NCBI GenBank assembly: GCA_937983035.1
Contig: CALKAN010000217.1
Span: 1-21,214 of the forward strand
Length of the DNA stretch: 21,214 bases
Direction of reading: 5' to 3'
Source: an uncultured Paenibacillaceae bacterium
GTDB lineage: Bacteria; Bacillota; Bacilli; Paenibacillales; CALAME01
Each line of letters starts with the position of its first letter. Within the stretch, counting starts at the first letter, position 1. The position numbers and the translations under genes were made by a program. The notes under the pieces were generated by a model that ran no database searches, was not told the origin of the DNA, and saw nothing but the letters and a program-made list of their open reading frames with translations. Positions 7,316-14,253 of this stretch are shown piece after piece.

Positions 7316-7387
7316 ATGGAGATGCGGCAGAGCGCATGCTCGAATTCGTTTGCTTATTATGATTATAATCGGGAGTGTATGAAATGA
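7316..7387 (+). CDS. possible 23-codon Tyr-rich leader peptide
   Basis: ATG 7316 opens a 23-codon frame ending in TGA 7385-7387. The stop overlaps the DAHP synthase ATG (7384-7386) as ATGA, the classic arrangement for coupled translation. Residues 12-18 read FAYYDYN: one Phe and three Tyr codons (TAT) in seven. That would suit a leader sensing charged tyrosine tRNA ahead of the first aromatic-pathway enzyme. Against it, there is no convincing Shine-Dalgarno before 7316, and I see no terminator/antiterminator pair. The Tyr codons could simply reflect the AT-rich stretch before the ribosome site. A hairpin CGCAT-GGAG-ATGCG (7313-7326) overlaps its start codon. Confidence 0.25.
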   Translation: MEMRQSACSNSFAYYDYNRECMK

Positions 7388-8430
7388 TTGCCATTACTTC
7401 AAATCAAATTAGTGAAGAAAGAATTCAAGAGATCGTCAGCCATATTGAGAAGCACGGAGTGCAGGCGCATGTTTCCCGCGGCACGGATCGAACGGTGATC
7501 GGCATTATCGGCAAGGCGGATCCGAAGCTGCACGAACAGCTTCGCCAAATGAAAGACATTGAAGAAGTGATCAAAATATCAAAATCATACAAGCTGGCGA
7601 GCCGGGAATTCCATCCGGACGACACGATTATCCGGATCAAAGACGTGGAAATCGGCGGCGATCAGCTCGTCATCATGGGCGGGCCTTGCGCGGTGGAAAC
7701 GCCGGAACAAATTGATGAAATCGCTCGGTTAGTGAAAGCGGCGGGCGGTCAAATCCTTCGCGGCGGCGCTTTTAAGCCAAGAACGGGTCCATACAGCTTC
7801 CAAGGAATCGGCGAAGAAGGGCTGAAAATGATGAAGGAAGCCGGCGAGAAACACGGCTTGCTTACGATTACGGAAATCATGACGCCGCATTATGTCGAGC
7901 TGGTTGCGGAGTATGCGGATATTTTGCAGGTAGGCACGCGCAACATGCAAAACTTTGATTTGCTGCGCGCATTAGGCGAAATTGACAAGCCGGTATTGTT
8001 AAAGCGCGGCTTCAGCGCAACATATGATGAACTGCTGAATGCGGCGGAATATATTTTGGCAGGCGGCAATCCGAACGTGATGCTGTGCGAGAGAGGCATC
8101 CGCACATTTGAAACGTACACGCGCAACACGCTGGACTTGACAGCCGTGCCTGTATTGCAGCAGCTCAGCCATCTGCCGGTCATCGTGGACCCAAGCCACG
8201 GAACGGGACGGAGAGAGCTCGTTGAAACGATGTCCAAAGCTTCTGTTGCGGCAGGCGCAGACGGACTCATTATCGAAATGCATACGGATCCGGACAATTC
8301 CATGACAGGAGACGGCGTGCAGTCTTTGTTCCCGGATCAATTTGCGAATTTGCTGAAAGATTTGGAAAAGCTGGCGCCATTGGTAGGCAAGCGGTTTGAT
8401 ACGAAAAAAGAACCGATCACGCAATGGTAA
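7384..8430 (+). CDS. aroF: 3-deoxy-7-phosphoheptulonate (DAHP) synthase with N-terminal ferredoxin-like domain
   Basis: 348 residues. The enzyme condenses phosphoenolpyruvate and erythrose 4-phosphate to DAHP, the first step of the shikimate pathway, in the cytoplasm. The first ~75 residues form a small alpha/beta domain (MIAITSNQISEERIQEIVSH ... IGIIGKADPKLHEQL), as in Thermotoga-type enzymes where it mediates tyrosine feedback. The TIM barrel follows with VIMGGPCAVE (metal-site Cys102), GGAFKPRTGPYSFQG, LQVGTRNMQNF, VLLKRGFS, and VDPSHGTGRR near the C-terminus, all diagnostic of the type I-beta (KDO8P-like) class. There is no fused chorismate mutase, unlike B. subtilis AroA. ATG 7384 is chosen because GGGAG (7371-7375) sits 8 nt upstream; GTG 7375 overlaps that site. 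A strong promoter and a terminator frame it as a single-gene unit. Confidence 0.95.
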   Translation: MIAITSNQISEERIQEIVSHIEKHGVQAHVSRGTDRTVIGIIGKADPKLHEQLRQMKDIEEVIKISKSYKLASREFHPDDTIIRIKDVEIGGDQLVIMGGPCAVETPEQIDEIARLVKAAGGQILRGGAFKPRTGPYSFQGIGEEGLKMMKEAGEKHGLLTITEIMTPHYVELVAEYADILQVGTRNMQNFDLLRALGEIDKPVLLKRGFSATYDELLNAAEYILAGGNPNVMLCERGIRTFETYTRNTLDLTAVPVLQQLSHLPVIVDPSHGTGRRELVETMSKASVAAGADGLIIEMHTDPDNSMTGDGVQSLFPDQFANLLKDLEKLAPLVGKRFDTKKEPITQW

Positions 8431-8492
8431 GAACGGCTTGAATTTTTAGCAGCGTATGATGTTTGAATGTTTTGAACTATAAATTCCATATG

Positions 8493-8531
8493 AGGCATGT
8501 CCGAGGACGCGATCTTCAGACATGCCTTTTT
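8493..8531 (+). terminator. terminator after DAHP synthase
   Basis: AGGCATGTC (8493-8501) pairs with GACATGCCT (8519-8527); after one mismatch, GAGGA/TCTTC continues the stem. A run of T follows. Confidence 0.88.
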
Positions 8532-8569
8532 GCTGTTCCGGAAGTCGCTGGAAATCGTCTGTCCATTGC

Positions 8570-8598
8570 TTGAACCGAAAAGTCATAATTGTTATGAT
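8570..8598 (+). promoter_or_regulatory. sigma-A promoter of serC
   Basis: TTGAAC (8570-8575), a 17-bp spacer and TATGAT (8593-8598) preceded by TGT, giving an extended -10. A small hairpin, TCGCTG-AAATG-CAGCGA (8608-8624), would sit at the 5' end of the transcript. Confidence 0.65.
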
Positions 8599-8697
8599 AA
8601 GTCTATCTCGCTGAAATGCAGCGAATTCGATGATGCAAACCATGAATGAAATAACTATGAGATGACAATTTTACATCATGCAGAAAGGTGATCGGCA

Positions 8698-9780
8698 GTG
8701 GGCAAAAGAGCTTACAATTTTAATGCAGGGCCTGCAGCGCTTCCTCTGGAAGTGTTGCGGAAAGCGGAACAAGAATTGGTTGACTATAAAGGAATCGGCA
8801 TGTCTATTATGGAAGTGTCTCATCGCAGCGCAGTTTATGAGGAAATCCATGAACAAGCTTTGCAGCGCGTCAGACAATTGCTGCAAGTGCCTTCAGGCTA
8901 TCAAATTTTGTTTATGCAAGGCGGCGCAAGCACGCAATTTGCTCTAATCCCGCTGAACTTGCTGAAGGGGGACAAGCTGGGCAGCTATGTGATCACCGGC
9001 AGCTGGGCTAAGAAAGCGGCCAAGGAAGCTGAAATTGCCGGACGCTTGCACATTGCAGCCCAACCGGAAGCTTATGTCAAAATTCCTGATTTCAGCAGTT
9101 TGGAACTGGACGAAAAGTCCGCTTATTTGCACGTCACATCGAACGAAACGATTGAGGGAATCCAGTACCAGCAGTTCCCGGACAGCGGCAGCATTCCGCT
9201 GATTGCTGATATGTCCAGTGATATTATGAGCCGTCCGATCGATGTTTCTCAATTTGGGATGATTTATGCCGGCGCGCAGAAAAATTTAGGCCCTTCAGGG
9301 GTGACGCTCGTCATCGTGCGAGAAGATTTAATCGCGGAAATCCCGGATCATGTGCCGACGATGATGCGCTACGATACGCACGCTTCGAACAATTCTTTAT
9401 ACAACACGCCGCCGGTTTATTCGATCTACATGATGAATTTGGTGATGGGCTGGATTGAGGAGCAAGGCGGATTGTCAGCCGTTGAGCAGATGAATAAAGA
9501 AAAGACAGATCTCATCTATGATTGCATTGACCAAAGCGAAGGATTCTATGCCGGCACAGCGGAACCGTCCAGCCGTTCCAGAATGAACATCACTTTTCGG
9601 CTGGCAACCGAAGAGCTGGAACAAGCATTTATTAAAGAGGCGGCTGCACAAGGATTTGTCGGCTTGAAAGGACACCGCAGCGTAGGCGGATTTCGCGCAT
9701 CGACTTACAATGCCGTCCCTTACGAGCATTGCAAGGCGCTTCGAGACTTTATGCAAGATTTTTATCAGCGCCATGCATGA
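8698..9780 (+). CDS. serC: phosphoserine aminotransferase
   Basis: 360 residues, full length. It is a PLP-dependent class V aminotransferase that converts 3-phosphohydroxypyruvate and glutamate to phosphoserine in serine biosynthesis, and also acts in pyridoxine synthesis in some bacteria. Diagnostic motifs are the N-terminal YNFNAGPAALP, SIMEVSHRS, FMQGGASTQF, VTSNETIEG and the PLP lysine Lys195 (AGAQKNLGPSG), followed by the C-terminal GLKGHRSVGGFRAS phosphate-binding loop. The start is GTG 8698 with AGAAAGGTGA upstream. trmL starts 35 bp downstream with no terminator, so the two are probably cotranscribed. No serA or serB gene is in the window. Confidence 0.97.
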   Translation: MGKRAYNFNAGPAALPLEVLRKAEQELVDYKGIGMSIMEVSHRSAVYEEIHEQALQRVRQLLQVPSGYQILFMQGGASTQFALIPLNLLKGDKLGSYVITGSWAKKAAKEAEIAGRLHIAAQPEAYVKIPDFSSLELDEKSAYLHVTSNETIEGIQYQQFPDSGSIPLIADMSSDIMSRPIDVSQFGMIYAGAQKNLGPSGVTLVIVREDLIAEIPDHVPTMMRYDTHASNNSLYNTPPVYSIYMMNLVMGWIEEQGGLSAVEQMNKEKTDLIYDCIDQSEGFYAGTAEPSSRSRMNITFRLATEELEQAFIKEAAAQGFVGLKGHRSVGGFRASTYNAVPYEHCKALRDFMQDFYQRHA

Positions 9781-9815
9781 GGCCCTGAGGACTCTTCATT
9801 GCAGTGAGGTGAACT

Positions 9816-10286
9816 TTGTTGGCGTTTCACATCGTGTTAGTCGAGCCTGAAATTCCGGCTAATACAGGCAATATTGCAAGAACATGCGCGGCGACGGGAA
9901 CTTATTTGCATCTCGTTCGCCCGCTTGGTTTTTCTACGGATGATAAATATTTGAAGCGGGCGGGCATGGATTATTGGCAGCACGTGAAAGTGGAATATCA
10001 TGATTCGCTGGAAGAAGTGATGAACAAGTATGCCGGTCACCGGTTTTTTTTCGTGGAGACGCGGGTGAAACATCTGTATGCGGATATGTCTTACCGAGAC
10101 GGCGATTTTTTTGTGTTTGGAAAGGAATCCGCCGGCTTGCCTGCGCATATTTTAGAAGAAAGACCGGATCAGTGCATACGCATCCCCATGGTTGAAGGGA
10201 CTCGTTCTTTAAATTTGTCCAACACGGCAGCGATCGTTTTGTATGAGGCGCTGCGGCAGACGGGATTCCATCATTTGAATGGCTGA
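9816..10286 (+). CDS. trmL: tRNA (cytidine(34)-2'-O)-methyltransferase, TrmL/YibK type
   Basis: 156 residues, the size of single-domain SPOUT methyltransferases. TrmL 2'-O-methylates the wobble nucleotide of certain leucine tRNAs, using S-adenosylmethionine bound in a trefoil knot. Motif 1 (PEIPANTGNIARTCAATGT), motif 2 (FFVFGKESAGLP) and motif 3 (IPMVEGTRSLNLSNTAAIVL) are all intact. There is no extra RNA-binding domain, as expected for this subfamily. The start is one of two adjacent TTG codons (9816 or 9819); GTGAGGTGA at 9804-9812 is better spaced for 9819. It probably follows serC on the same transcript. No clear terminator was found after it. Confidence 0.93.
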   Translation: MLAFHIVLVEPEIPANTGNIARTCAATGTYLHLVRPLGFSTDDKYLKRAGMDYWQHVKVEYHDSLEEVMNKYAGHRFFFVETRVKHLYADMSYRDGDFFVFGKESAGLPAHILEERPDQCIRIPMVEGTRSLNLSNTAAIVLYEALRQTGFHHLNG

Positions 10287-10369
10287 CATCATTTAGCTGC
10301 GCAAGATTTGAATAGAAATGTGAACAGAGATAAAACATGCAACTTCAAGATTAGGACGAAAGAAGGATT

Positions 10370-10398
10370 TTGACGATTTATGGCGAATTTGTTATATA
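10370..10398 (+). promoter_or_regulatory. sigma-A promoter of the AbrB-type gene
   Basis: TTGACG (10370-10375), a 17-bp spacer and TATATA (10393-10398) preceded by TGT (extended -10). It lies in AT-rich DNA, as is common for AbrB-family genes. Confidence 0.6.
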
Positions 10399-10432
10399 AA
10401 TATATATAGAAGGGGAGAGGTGAAAAGTTGAA

Positions 10433-10699
10433 ATGATGAGGCCTATCGGCGTAGTGAGAAAGGTGGATCAGCTTGGAAGGATCGTATTGCCGAAATCACT
10501 GCGCAAACGATATAACATGAATGAAGGGGATCCCGTAGAGATTTTAGTGGAAGGCGATCACATTATTTTAGGAAAGTACAGGCCGAGATGCATATTTTGC
10601 GCTTCGACGGAACAAGTATCGGAATATAAAGACAAGCCGATCTGTCATGCTTGCATTACGGAAATGGCGGAAAGCCAGGCTGCTGCTGAAGGAGTTTAA
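10433..10699 (+). CDS. AbrB/SpoVT-family transition-state regulator with C-terminal zinc ribbon
   Basis: 88 residues. Residues 3-48 are a swapped-hairpin AbrB DNA-binding domain (GVVRKVDQLGRIVLPKSLRK, then EGDPVEILVEGDHIIL). The C-terminus differs from B. subtilis AbrB: Cys53-x2-Cys56 and Cys71-x2-Cys74 (CIFC, CHAC) form a probable zinc ribbon in place of the AbrB oligomerisation tail. This two-part form is seen in other Firmicutes. It is expected to be a dimeric or tetrameric DNA-binding protein acting as a growth-phase or sporulation-transition regulator; its targets are unknown. The start is ATG 10433 or the adjacent ATG 10436, after AGGGGAGAGG. It is monocistronic between its own promoter and a strong terminator. 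Confidence 0.9.
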   Translation: MMRPIGVVRKVDQLGRIVLPKSLRKRYNMNEGDPVEILVEGDHIILGKYRPRCIFCASTEQVSEYKDKPICHACITEMAESQAAAEGV

Positions 10700-10733
10700 G
10701 CACGGCCGAATGGATGTACATAACGGATGGGTC

Positions 10734-10770
10734 ACTGTTCTTGGATGGGCTTCCAAGAACAGTTTTTTTT
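10734..10770 (+). terminator. strong terminator after the AbrB-type gene
   Basis: A perfect 12-bp stem, ACTGTTCTTGGA (10734-10745) with TCCAAGAACAGT (10752-10763), a 6-nt loop and eight T. Confidence 0.95.
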
Positions 10771-10846
10771 ATTTCTTGTCCAATGAAATGAAAAACTTGA
10801 TATTGCAAGTGATCGCGGTTCCGATTATGCTAAACTTGTATGCTGC

Positions 10847-10886
10847 ATGAGAAAGACTAGATTGACATGAGAGAAAATAGATTGAT
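10847..10886 (+). repeat. imperfect 20-bp tandem repeat before the glycoside hydrolase
   Basis: 10847-10866 and 10867-10886 are adjacent copies (16 of 20 identical) sharing ATGAGA and TAGATTGA. Twenty-base spacing puts the TAGATTGA cores about two helical turns apart, which could serve as an operator. The second copy ends 16 bp before the ribosome site. A weak promoter (TTGCAA at 10804-10809, 17 bp, TATGCT at 10827-10832) lies just upstream. Confidence 0.5.
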
Positions 10887-10917
10887 TTGAAAAAGATTGT
10901 GCAAAGGAGTGGCGGAC

Positions 10918-12897
10918 ATGCGATTTAGTCAAGTCCATCTTGACTTCCATACTTCGGAAGCGATTTCATCGATTGGCGAAGCTTTTGACAAAGCTCAATT
11001 TCAACAAATGCTCAAGTTGGGGAAAGTAGATTCGATCACCGTTTTTGCCAAATGTCATCACGGCTGGGCCTATCATCCGACGGAAGCGAATGAAATGCAC
11101 CCCGGGCTGAAATTCGATCTGTTAGGAGCGATGATTGAGGCTGCTCATGAGATCGGCGTCAAAACTCCGGTTTATATTTCAGCAGGATTGGACGAAAAGC
11201 TGGCAAGGCGAAGACCGGAATGGCTCATTCGCGATGAGCGTGAACGGACGAATTGGGCGCCGGATTTCATGACGCCGGGCTATCATCAATTTTGCATGAA
11301 TACGCCTTATTTGGATTTGCTGATCCGGCAAATTGAAGAAGTTGTCGCCAATTATGATGCTGACGGCATATTTTTAGACATTGTCGGCGTTCGCAAATGT
11401 TATTGCCAATATTGCATCGCATCGATTCGGGCAATGGGCAAAGATCCGCGGGATTTGGATGCAATGAGGCAGCTGTGGGAGAATACATACCGGAAATACG
11501 GGCAAAGGGTGAAAGATGCCATCCATGCACTGAAGCCGGGCATGCCGATTTTCCATAACAGCGGGCATATTCGCAAAGGCCGGAGAGATTTGGCGGCATT
11601 TAATACTCACCTTGAATTGGAATCGCTTCCAACAGGCGGCTGGGGTTACGACCATTTTCCGCTGTCCGCGCGATATGCGCAAACATTGGGCATGGATTTT
11701 CTCGGCATGACGGGAAAGTTTCATACGAGCTGGGGAGAATTCGGCGGCTATAAGCATCCGAACGCGCTGAGATATGAAACATCGCTGAGCTTGGCAAATG
11801 GCGGCGGGTGCTCGATCGGCGATCAACTGGACCCGAGCGGAAAGATGGATGAAGCGACGTATGCTTTAATCGGAACGGCTTACGAAGAAGTCGAGGCGAA
11901 GGAGCCGTGGTGCAAAGATGTGGACAATGTGGCAGATGTTGCGCTGTTGTCATTGGAATCATTGGACGTTTATTACAACAGCGGAGGAGAAAGTCGAACG
12001 AATTCGTCAGATAACGGCGCTGTGCGCATGCTGCTCGAAGGAAAGATCTTGTTTGACGTGATCGATTGGGAGCATGACTTTCACCGATACAAAGTGTTGA
12101 TTTTGCCCGATCATGCAGCTGTTGACGATCATTTGCAAGCGAAGCTGCGCGCTTTTGTGCAGCAAGGAGGCAAAATATTGGCCAGCGGACGTTCCGGCAT
12201 GGATCCGCAATATCAGCGGTTTGCGATTGATTTGGGCGTGAAGTGGCTGGGAGCAGCTCCGTATCGGCCTAGTTATTTCCGGCCTGGATTTCCGCTTCAA
12301 AGCTTTAACAACGCGGCTTTCGTCTGTTATGCGGAAGGGCAGTTGGTCGAATTGGACGGCGGAGCGGAGTTGGGACGGCGCGAAAATCCTTATTTTAATC
12401 GGGATTTATTTACATTTTGTTCGCACAGGCATACCCCGAACAGCGGTCAATACGGCGGGCCGGCGATGGTCGAAAGTTCGAGCGGCATTTACATTGCCTG
12501 GAACATTTTTGAGGAATATGCTGAGCACGGCAGCCTGTTTTTGAAAGAAACCGTGCTTTACGCGCTGAAACAATTAATGAGTGGAAACAAAACGTTGGAG
12601 ACGGATTTGCCGGCGCAAGGCATCGTAACATTGCAGCATCAAAAAAGCGAGCGGCGCTATGTGCAGCATTCTTTATATGCATCGCCTGTTCGCCGCGGCA
12701 AGGAGATCGAAATTATCGAAGACGTGCGGCCTGGTTATGAAGTGAACGTCATCGTGCGAGTGCCGGAGACTGTCAGCCGTGTTTATTTGGCGCCGCAAAT
12801 GAAGGAACTGCCGTTTCAAGTTTCTGGTTCAGCGGTTTCCTATACGGTGCCCAAACTCGACTGTCATCAAATAGTTGTGTTGGAATACGAACAATAA
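10918..12897 (+). CDS. glycoside hydrolase, GHL6-like barrel with beta-galactosidase trimerisation-like domain
   Basis: 659 residues with no signal peptide or membrane span, so cytoplasmic. The N-terminal ~330 residues look like a TIM barrel of the 'hypothetical glycosyl hydrolase 6' type (VFAKCHHGWAYHP, VYISAGLDEKLARRRPEW). DADGIFLDIVG (about residues 147-154) has the strand-end acidic residues typical of a nucleophile. A Cys cluster CYCQYC follows. Residues ~340-500 resemble the glutamine-amidotransferase-like trimerisation domain of GH42 enzymes (VLILPDHAAVDDHLQAKLR, QQGGKILASG). A beta-rich tail ends the protein. This layout is shared with GH151-type alpha-L-fucosidases, but the substrate cannot be fixed by reading. 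ATG 10918 follows AAAGGAG by 8 nt. No sugar transporter or regulator sits beside it. It ends at a terminator shared with the opposing cluster. Confidence 0.8.
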   Translation: MRFSQVHLDFHTSEAISSIGEAFDKAQFQQMLKLGKVDSITVFAKCHHGWAYHPTEANEMHPGLKFDLLGAMIEAAHEIGVKTPVYISAGLDEKLARRRPEWLIRDERERTNWAPDFMTPGYHQFCMNTPYLDLLIRQIEEVVANYDADGIFLDIVGVRKCYCQYCIASIRAMGKDPRDLDAMRQLWENTYRKYGQRVKDAIHALKPGMPIFHNSGHIRKGRRDLAAFNTHLELESLPTGGWGYDHFPLSARYAQTLGMDFLGMTGKFHTSWGEFGGYKHPNALRYETSLSLANGGGCSIGDQLDPSGKMDEATYALIGTAYEEVEAKEPWCKDVDNVADVALLSLESLDVYYNSGGESRTNSSDNGAVRMLLEGKILFDVIDWEHDFHRYKVLILPDHAAVDDHLQAKLRAFVQQGGKILASGRSGMDPQYQRFAIDLGVKWLGAAPYRPSYFRPGFPLQSFNNAAFVCYAEGQLVELDGGAELGRRENPYFNRDLFTFCSHRHTPNSGQYGGPAMVESSSGIYIAWNIFEEYAEHGSLFLKETVLYALKQLMSGNKTLETDLPAQGIVTLQHQKSERRYVQHSLYASPVRRGKEIEIIEDVRPGYEVNVIVRVPETVSRVYLAPQMKELPFQVSGSAVSYTVPKLDCHQIVVLEYEQ

Positions 12898-12937
12898 TTA
12901 AGATCAGAGCAGCTAAAGCTGGGATAAAAACAATAAA

Positions 12938-12980
12938 AAACTGTTCCTTGCAGCAAACCGTTTGCTTCGAGGAACAGTTT
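12938..12980. terminator. bidirectional terminator between the hydrolase and the minus-strand cluster
   Basis: AAACTGTTCC (12938-12947) pairs with GGAACAGTTT (12971-12980). Inside, AGCAAA (12952-12957) pairs with TTTGCT (12961-12966) around a 3-nt loop, giving one long stem. On the minus strand it is followed by T6-A-TTG-T5; on the plus strand by a shorter TTTTATTT. Confidence 0.88.
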
Positions 12981-12991
12981 TATTTGCTTCA

Positions 12992-13096
12992 TTAAACGCC
13001 TTTTGTCTTGTCGTCTTTGAACGCAGCCGTCAGGTTGGCTGTCATGATCAACAAGAATGAAATAAAGCAAAGCCAAAAAGTAATGGAAAAAGACAT
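12992..13096 (-). CDS. 34-residue single-span membrane miniprotein
   Basis: ATG at 13096-13094 opens a 34-codon frame ending in TAA (12994-12992). It is preceded by a strong ribosome site (GGGAGGG, 6 nt away) and a promoter with a perfect TATAAT. The protein is one hydrophobic helix (ITFWLCFISFLLIMTANL) followed by a charged tail (AAFKDDKTKGV). The gene ends 12 bp before a strong terminator with its best T run in this direction. Promoter, ribosome site, coding frame and terminator together argue for a real gene. I recognise no family. Small single-helix proteins of this kind often act as accessory subunits of membrane complexes or as regulators. It does not match CydS as I know it. Confidence 0.65.
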   Translation of the reverse strand: MSFSITFWLCFISFLLIMTANLTAAFKDDKTKGV

Positions 13097-13132
13097 CGTT
13101 TTCCCTCCCGCACGCATGGTGTCATTTCCTCT

Positions 13133-13161
13133 ATTATAACCAATTCACATGGAAATGAAAA
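13133..13161 (-). promoter_or_regulatory. promoter of the membrane miniprotein gene
   Basis: Read on the minus strand: TTTTCA (13161-13156; 4/6), a 17-bp spacer and a perfect TATAAT (13138-13133). The predicted start near 13126 leaves a ~30-nt leader with GGGAGGG. Confidence 0.6.
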
Positions 13162-13179
13162 CGAAAAAGATTGTGAACA

Positions 13180-14253
13180 TTACTTGAAGAACAGAAAATG
13201 CGTAGCTAAAGGGCGCAGCCTGCCGTCTGAAGGCTTGTTCAGCACTTTTCCGTTGACGACTAAAGAGGTGGAGCCGCCGCCGTCAAGATTGTATGCATCG
13301 ACCACGCCCAACTCTTTTAATTTGTGCTGCAGCTCTTCCAAGGTAGCTCCATAACTGCCATTGCCGTCATTGCCGTTGATGACGAGAAACAGCAAATGGT
13401 CATGCTTGTAGTTCGCAATGACGGTGCGTGCAGCTCGCCGCGGGGAAGTTTGCCATTTCTTCGGAATCGGCTGACTGACGCCGTTTTTTAACAATATGGG
13501 CACAAAAGATGCGCCGAATTTTGGCTTTAACCGGTCTAAATCTTCTTTATTTGTAAATTTTCCCCCAATTAATTTGCCCTCATCATTGATGCCGACAAAA
13601 AACAAATCTGAGAAGCTGGGCTCAAAGCCGAATAAGTATTCACCGTCCATGACTGTTGTACTGAGCGGGTACCGTTTGCCTGTGCGGGCATCATCTGCGA
13701 ATCCGCCGGCATTGACGGCGGCTGCAGCTCCGTATCGCTGCGCAGCGCTCAATGTTGTTTCAGCTTCCCCGAGCTTGTCCTTTCCGAGCACCATCTTCAT
13801 CGCATCCGGCGATCTTAAATTGACTTTCATCGCAAATCCTTCATAGTATCTTTCTTTCACGGGATAAACGTCAATTTCCAGCTTGTCTGAACGAATGCGC
13901 TCAATCGGCGTGCCGAGCTTGGCAATGACTCGGCGGTCATATAAAATCAGCGGGCGCAGTTTCATGGCAGCGGCTTCCTGCACCATGCTGCCTGCTTTCA
14001 CTGCGCTTTCATTATAAATATGATATATTTGGGCGATGGCCGCTTGCGTGTAAACAACATTGGAAGCTGCTTCCCTCAGCTGCTGCGCGATCTGTTCAGC
14101 ATGCTCATGCATGTCATGCTCGATTTCCGGCAGCGAGACTTCCGATTGCAAATGCAATTGCCAATTGATGAAAAACGTTAAGGCAAACAAAGCGCCGGCA
14201 AAAGGTGCGAGTGCTAAAATCACGAAACGGTTGGCTGACTTAAATGCATTCAT
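13180..14253 (-). CDS. membrane-anchored phosphodiester glycosidase family protein (NAGPA-like)
   Basis: 357 residues. An N-terminal hydrophobic segment (about 10-30, FVILALAPFAGALFALTFFI) should act as membrane anchor or uncleaved signal, leaving the rest outside. From about residue 115 there is a DUF2233/NAGPA-type domain, with AVNAGGFADD, LFFVGINDEGKLIGG and the C-terminal signature YNLDGGGSTSLVVNGKVLN. The family includes the mammalian lysosomal 'uncovering enzyme' and bacterial exopolysaccharide-associated proteins such as B. subtilis YngK-type and phage or biofilm-related members; it cleaves sugar-phosphodiester linkages. Likely substrates are teichoic acid or polysaccharide phosphodiesters, which is inference. 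Its ATG (14253-14251) overlaps the stop of the upstream coiled-coil gene, so translation is coupled. No terminator lies between it and the 34-residue gene. Confidence 0.88.
   Translation of the reverse strand: MNAFKSANRFVILALAPFAGALFALTFFINWQLHLQSEVSLPEIEHDMHEHAEQIAQQLREAASNVVYTQAAIAQIYHIYNESAVKAGSMVQEAAAMKLRPLILYDRRVIAKLGTPIERIRSDKLEIDVYPVKERYYEGFAMKVNLRSPDAMKMVLGKDKLGEAETTLSAAQRYGAAAAVNAGGFADDARTGKRYPLSTTVMDGEYLFGFEPSFSDLFFVGINDEGKLIGGKFTNKEDLDRLKPKFGASFVPILLKNGVSQPIPKKWQTSPRRAARTVIANYKHDHLLFLVINGNDGNGSYGATLEELQHKLKELGVVDAYNLDGGGSTSLVVNGKVLNKPSDGRLRPLATHFLFFK

Noticed and set aside
7364..7369. Perfect TATAAT just before the DAHP synthase ribosome site
   Set aside because: There is no -35 at the right distance, and a start near 7376 would fall in the ribosome site. 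The upstream TTGACT-17-TATAGT is far better.
8606..8697. Possible T-box or other amino-acid riboswitch in the serC leader
   Set aside because: The leader is under 100 nt and lacks the conserved T-box sequence and a terminator. Only a small 5' hairpin is present.
10420..10431. GTG-Lys-Ser-stop minicistron before the AbrB-type start
   Set aside because: Only three codons; it is more simply read as the spacer between the ribosome site and ATG 10433/10436.
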